Source: Nevskia sp964451925
Lineage (GTDB): Bacteria; Pseudomonadota; Gammaproteobacteria; Nevskiales; Nevskiaceae
NCBI GenBank assembly: GCA_964451925.1
Contig: CAYVKA010000104.1
Span: forward strand, 1 to 15,696
DNA: 15,696 nt
Reading direction: 5' to 3'
Shown here: one piece after another, positions 13,476 through 15,696 of the stretch
Layout: each line of letters starts with the position of its first letter
How positions within the stretch are numbered: the stretch's first letter is position 1
Notes under the pieces: generated by a model
What the model saw: only the letters and a program-made list of their open reading frames with translations
Told to the model about the DNA's origin: nothing
Databases searched by the model: none
Position numbers and translations under genes: made by a program

Positions 13476-14005
13476 CAATCGTCCGCGATGTCTTCACCGG
13501 GAAACAGCTGCTCGGTGAAGCCGAACTGGCGCATATCGCGGATGCGCATCGGGTAGAGGATGCCGTCGAGGTGGTCGCACTCGTGCTGCACCACGCGGGC
13601 GTGAAAATTGGCCACTTCGCGCTCGATGCGCACGCCCTGCGGGTCGTAGCCGCTGTAGCGCAGGCGCAGGTGGCGCGGCACCAGACCGCGCATGCCGGGC
13701 ACGCTGAGACAGCCTTCCCAGCCGTCCTCCATGGCGCCGTCCAGCGCGGCCAGCTGCGGGTTGCACAGCACCGTGAACGGCACCTCCTCGGCGTCGGGAT
13801 AGCGCGCGTTGCGCTCCACGCCGAAGATCACCACGCGCAGCGGCACGCCGATCTGCGGCGCCGCCAGCCCCGCGCCGTTCAACGCCGCCATGGTGTCCCG
13901 CATGTCCTGCAGCAGCGCTTGCAGCTGCGGCGTGCCGAACTGCTGCACCGGCTGCGATACCTGCAGCAGGCGCGGATCGCCCATTTTCAGCACATCCCGA
14001 ATCAC
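13475..14005 (-). CDS. def: Peptide deformylase
   Basis: 176 aa. A metal enzyme that removes the formyl group from the N-terminal methionine of new proteins. All three motifs are present: GAGLAAPQIG (44-53), EGCLSVPG (97-104) with metal ligand C99, and QHECDHLDG (140-148) with H141 and H145 as ligands and E142 as catalytic base. The start is a GTG at 14005, with AGGA (14016-14013 on the - strand) 7 nt upstream; this gives the family-like beginning MIRDVLKMGDPRLL. An internal ATG at 13984 would remove conserved residues. The RBS overlaps the stop of the DUF971 gene (TGAGGA), so the two are co-transcribed and probably coupled. Because it is not beside fmt, it could be a second def copy in this genome; that is an inference. 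Confidence 0.95.
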   Translation of the reverse strand: MIRDVLKMGDPRLLQVSQPVQQFGTPQLQALLQDMRDTMAALNGAGLAAPQIGVPLRVVIFGVERNARYPDAEEVPFTVLCNPQLAALDGAMEDGWEGCLSVPGMRGLVPRHLRLRYSGYDPQGVRIEREVANFHARVVQHECDHLDGILYPMRIRDMRQFGFTEQLFPGEDIADD

Positions 14006-14015
14006 GGCGGCTTCC

Positions 14016-14429
14016 TCAGTTCGGCTTGGGTACGTATTTCTTCGGCGGCAGCGCCGACAGCTTGGTCAGGTCCGAGTCGCGCGACATGCCGTGCTGGTCC
14101 AGGCGCTCCAGGTAGCGCGCCCACCAGGCCTGCTGGTTGGCGCCCAGTTCGCGCAGGATGTCCCAGGAATACAGGCCGGTGTCATGGCCGTCGTCGAAGC
14201 GCAGGCGCACCGCGTAGCGGCCCACCGGCTCCACCGCGCTGATGCCGACGTTGCGCTTGCCGCCGAGCAGCATCGGCTCGCCGCCGCCGTGGCCGCGCAC
14301 CTCGGCGGACGGCGAGTAGACGCGCAGGTATTCGCACGGCAGCTGGTAGCAGCTGCCGTCGGCGTAGCCCACTTCCAGCAGGCGCGAGACGCGGTGCAGG
14401 ACCAGGCGGGTGGGGACCGGAGTGCTCAT
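14016..14429 (-). CDS. DUF971 (GBBH-like N-terminal domain) protein
   Basis: 137 aa. The whole protein is one DUF971 domain, related to the N-terminal domain of gamma-butyrobetaine hydroxylase, which in that enzyme binds zinc. Family features are LEVGYADGSCYQLPCEYLRVYSPSAE (18-43) and the closing YAVRLRFDDGHDTGLYSWDIL, with the remainder a polar tail ending KKYVPKPN. No catalytic residues of a full hydroxylase are present. Its function is not established; free-standing DUF971 proteins have been linked in some groups to iron-sulfur cluster work, which this sequence does not show. It lies between hslU (78 nt upstream) and def (10 nt downstream). The ATG at 14429 has no Shine-Dalgarno sequence, and a -10-like hexamer is only 9 nt upstream. 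Confidence 0.9.
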   Translation of the reverse strand: MSTPVPTRLVLHRVSRLLEVGYADGSCYQLPCEYLRVYSPSAEVRGHGGGEPMLLGGKRNVGISAVEPVGRYAVRLRFDDGHDTGLYSWDILRELGANQQAWWARYLERLDQHGMSRDSDLTKLSALPPKKYVPKPN

Positions 14430-14438
14430 GCGGGCAGC

Positions 14439-14444
14439 ATAGTA
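14439..14444 (-). promoter_or_regulatory. -10-like box immediately before the DUF971 start
   Basis: TACTAT on the - strand ends 9 nt before the ATG. If used, transcription would begin within about 0-4 nt of the start codon, giving a leaderless mRNA. This fits the missing RBS. No -35 box is evident. Confidence 0.4.
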
Positions 14445-14466
14445 CGGAACGCCGCAGCTGGGGAGG

Positions 14467-14494
14467 GAGGGCCGCGCCTTGCGGCGCGGCCCCC
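14467..14494 (-). terminator. GCAA-tetraloop hairpin after hslU
   Basis: On the - strand, GGGCCGCGCC (14492-14483), loop GCAA, GGCGCGGCCC (14478-14469): a perfect 10-bp stem, extendable by a G-U and a G-C pair, closed by a GNRA tetraloop. The tail is TCCCTCCC and not T-rich. It starts 14 nt after the hslU stop and probably ends or stabilises the hslVU transcript, separating it from DUF971-def. Confidence 0.6.
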
Positions 14495-14507
14495 GCCGGG
14501 CCGATCG

Positions 14508-15696
14508 CTACAGGATGTAGCGGCTCAGGTCCTCGTTGCCGGCAAGGATCTTCAGTTTCTCGTCGACATAGGCGGCGTCGATGCTCAGCGTGGTGCCGGA
14601 CTTGTCCGGCGCGTCGTAGGCGGCCTCTTCCATCAGCCGCTCCATCACCGTGTGCAAGCGGCGCGCGCCGATGTTCTCGGTGCCCTCGTTGACCTGCCAG
14701 GCAATCTCGGCGATGCGCTTCAGGCCGTCGGCGGCGAACTGCACCGTCACCCCCTCCGTGGCCAGCAGGGCGCGATACTGCTCGGTCAGCGAATGCGTCG
14801 GCTCGCTGAGGATGCGCAGGAAGTCCGCCGCCTTGAGCGCGTCCAGCTCCACCCGGATCGGCAGGCGGCCCTGCAGCTCCGGAATCAGGTCGCTGGGCTT
14901 GGCCATGTGGAACGCGCCGCTGGCGATGAACAGGATGTGGTCGGTCTTGATCGAGCCGTACTTGGTGGAGATGGTGCAGCCCTCCACCAGCGGCAGCAGG
15001 TCGCGCTGCACGCCCTCGCGCGACACGTCGGCGCCGACGTATTCGGAGCGCTTGCACACCTTGTCCAGCTCGTCGATGAAGACGATGCCGTTGTCCTCGG
15101 CGTTCTTCAGGGCCTCGGCGCGGATCGCCTCCTCGTCCACCAGCTTGGCGGCTTCCTCGTCGAGCAGCAGCTTCTGCGCTTCCTTGATCTTCAGCTTGCG
15201 CGTCTTCTGCTGGGCACCGCCGAGGTTCTTGAACATGCCCTGCAGCTGGCTGGTCATCTCCTCCATGCCGGGCGGGCCGACGATCTGCATCTGCGCCGGG
15301 CTGGCCTGCAGGCTGATCTCGATCTCGGTGTCGTCCAGCTTGCCTTCGCGCAGACGCTTGCGGAACACCTGGCGCGCCGCCGTGTTCTCGGATTCGCGCT
15401 GCGTCGAGGCCTCGCCGAAATCGCGCGGCGGCGGCAGCAGCGCGTTGAGCACGCGTTCCTCGGCGGCGGTCTCGGCGCGCGGCCTGACGCGGATCACCGC
15501 CTGCTCGCGGGTCTGCTTCACCGCCGCATCGACCAGCTCGCGCACGATCGAGTCGACGTCGCGGCCGACATAGCCGACCTCGGTGAACTTGGTCGCCTCG
15601 ACCTTGACGAACGGCGCGTTGGCCAGCTTGGCCAGGCGCCGCGCGATCTCGGTCTTGCCGACGCCGGTGGGGCCGATCATCAGGATGTTCTTCGGC
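14508..15696 (-). CDS. hslU: HslU, ATPase subunit of the HslVU protease (5' end missing)
   Basis: 395 residues are visible; by comparison with E. coli HslU (443 aa) about 50 N-terminal residues lie beyond the right edge. HslU is a Clp/Hsp100-type AAA+ unfoldase that feeds substrates into the HslV peptidase in the cytosol, and is usually heat-shock induced. Visible are PKNIL then Walker A GPTGVGKT, the pore motif GYVGRDVD (GYVG), Walker B IVFIDELDK, and between them the long I-domain rich in charged residues (RPRAETAAEERVLNALLPPP onward). The C-terminus EDLSRYIL is the tail that inserts into HslV pockets and is intact. The gene is followed by a stable hairpin. hslV would be expected just upstream on the same strand, outside the window. 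Confidence 0.97.
   Translation of the reverse strand, partial: PKNILMIGPTGVGKTEIARRLAKLANAPFVKVEATKFTEVGYVGRDVDSIVRELVDAAVKQTREQAVIRVRPRAETAAEERVLNALLPPPRDFGEASTQRESENTAARQVFRKRLREGKLDDTEIEISLQASPAQMQIVGPPGMEEMTSQLQGMFKNLGGAQQKTRKLKIKEAQKLLLDEEAAKLVDEEAIRAEALKNAEDNGIVFIDELDKVCKRSEYVGADVSREGVQRDLLPLVEGCTISTKYGSIKTDHILFIASGAFHMAKPSDLIPELQGRLPIRVELDALKAADFLRILSEPTHSLTEQYRALLATEGVTVQFAADGLKRIAEIAWQVNEGTENIGARRLHTVMERLMEEAAYDAPDKSGTTLSIDAAYVDEKLKILAGNEDLSRYIL

Overview
The window is a high-GC stretch of chromosome (about two thirds G+C by eye) from a gammaproteobacterium. The protein sequences and the combination of genes suggest Xanthomonadales (Lysobacteraceae or Rhodanobacteraceae); this is a judgement from remembered family resemblance, not a database search. 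I see no mobile element, CRISPR array, tRNA or rRNA. Nearly all genes are housekeeping or envelope genes.

Layout. (1) 1-818, + strand: the tail of an ExbD/TolR-type proton-channel subunit, then a proline-rich TonB/TolA-type energy transducer. (2) 1036-3328, + strand: two consecutive glycolytic enzymes, GapA and Pgk, separated by an intrinsic terminator inside an inverted GGGAATCGGGAAT-type repeat. (3) 3402-3731, - strand: a small secreted two-cysteine protein that converges on pgk. (4) 3886-4728, + strand: a MoxR-type AAA+ ATPase without its usual VWA partner next to it. (5) 4936-5493, - strand: an exported BCP-type peroxiredoxin. (6) 5767-6180, + strand: a small protein of unknown function. 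(7) 6202-9778, - strand: the ubiquinone cluster ubiE-ubiJ-ubiB, with an uncharacterised lipoprotein gene overlapping the end of ubiB. (8) 9984-11027, + strand: an LpxR-type outer-membrane lipid A deacylase. (9) 11286-13412, + strand: a PAS-PAS-GGDEF-EAL protein whose GGDEF site is degenerate and whose EAL site looks intact. (10) 13475-15696, - strand: hslU (5' end outside the window), a DUF971 gene and a peptide deformylase.

How the genes work together. The ubi genes form one functional unit: UbiE is the C-methyltransferase, UbiJ the lipid-binding accessory factor and UbiB the atypical kinase/ATPase of the Q-biosynthesis complex. Their translation is closely linked (1-nt overlap ubiJ/ubiB, 11-nt overlap ubiB/lipoprotein). 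GapA and Pgk catalyse successive steps, but an intrinsic terminator between them would make expression unequal. HslU is the unfoldase of the HslVU protease; hslV should lie just beyond the right edge.

I found no convincing new multi-gene system. The points most worth a second look are the TolA-like C-terminal domain of the TonB-type protein, the lipoprotein coupled to ubiB, the repeat/terminator between gap and pgk, the unknown small proteins, the solitary MoxR ATPase, the inactive-GGDEF/active-EAL enzyme and several well-formed palindromes between genes.
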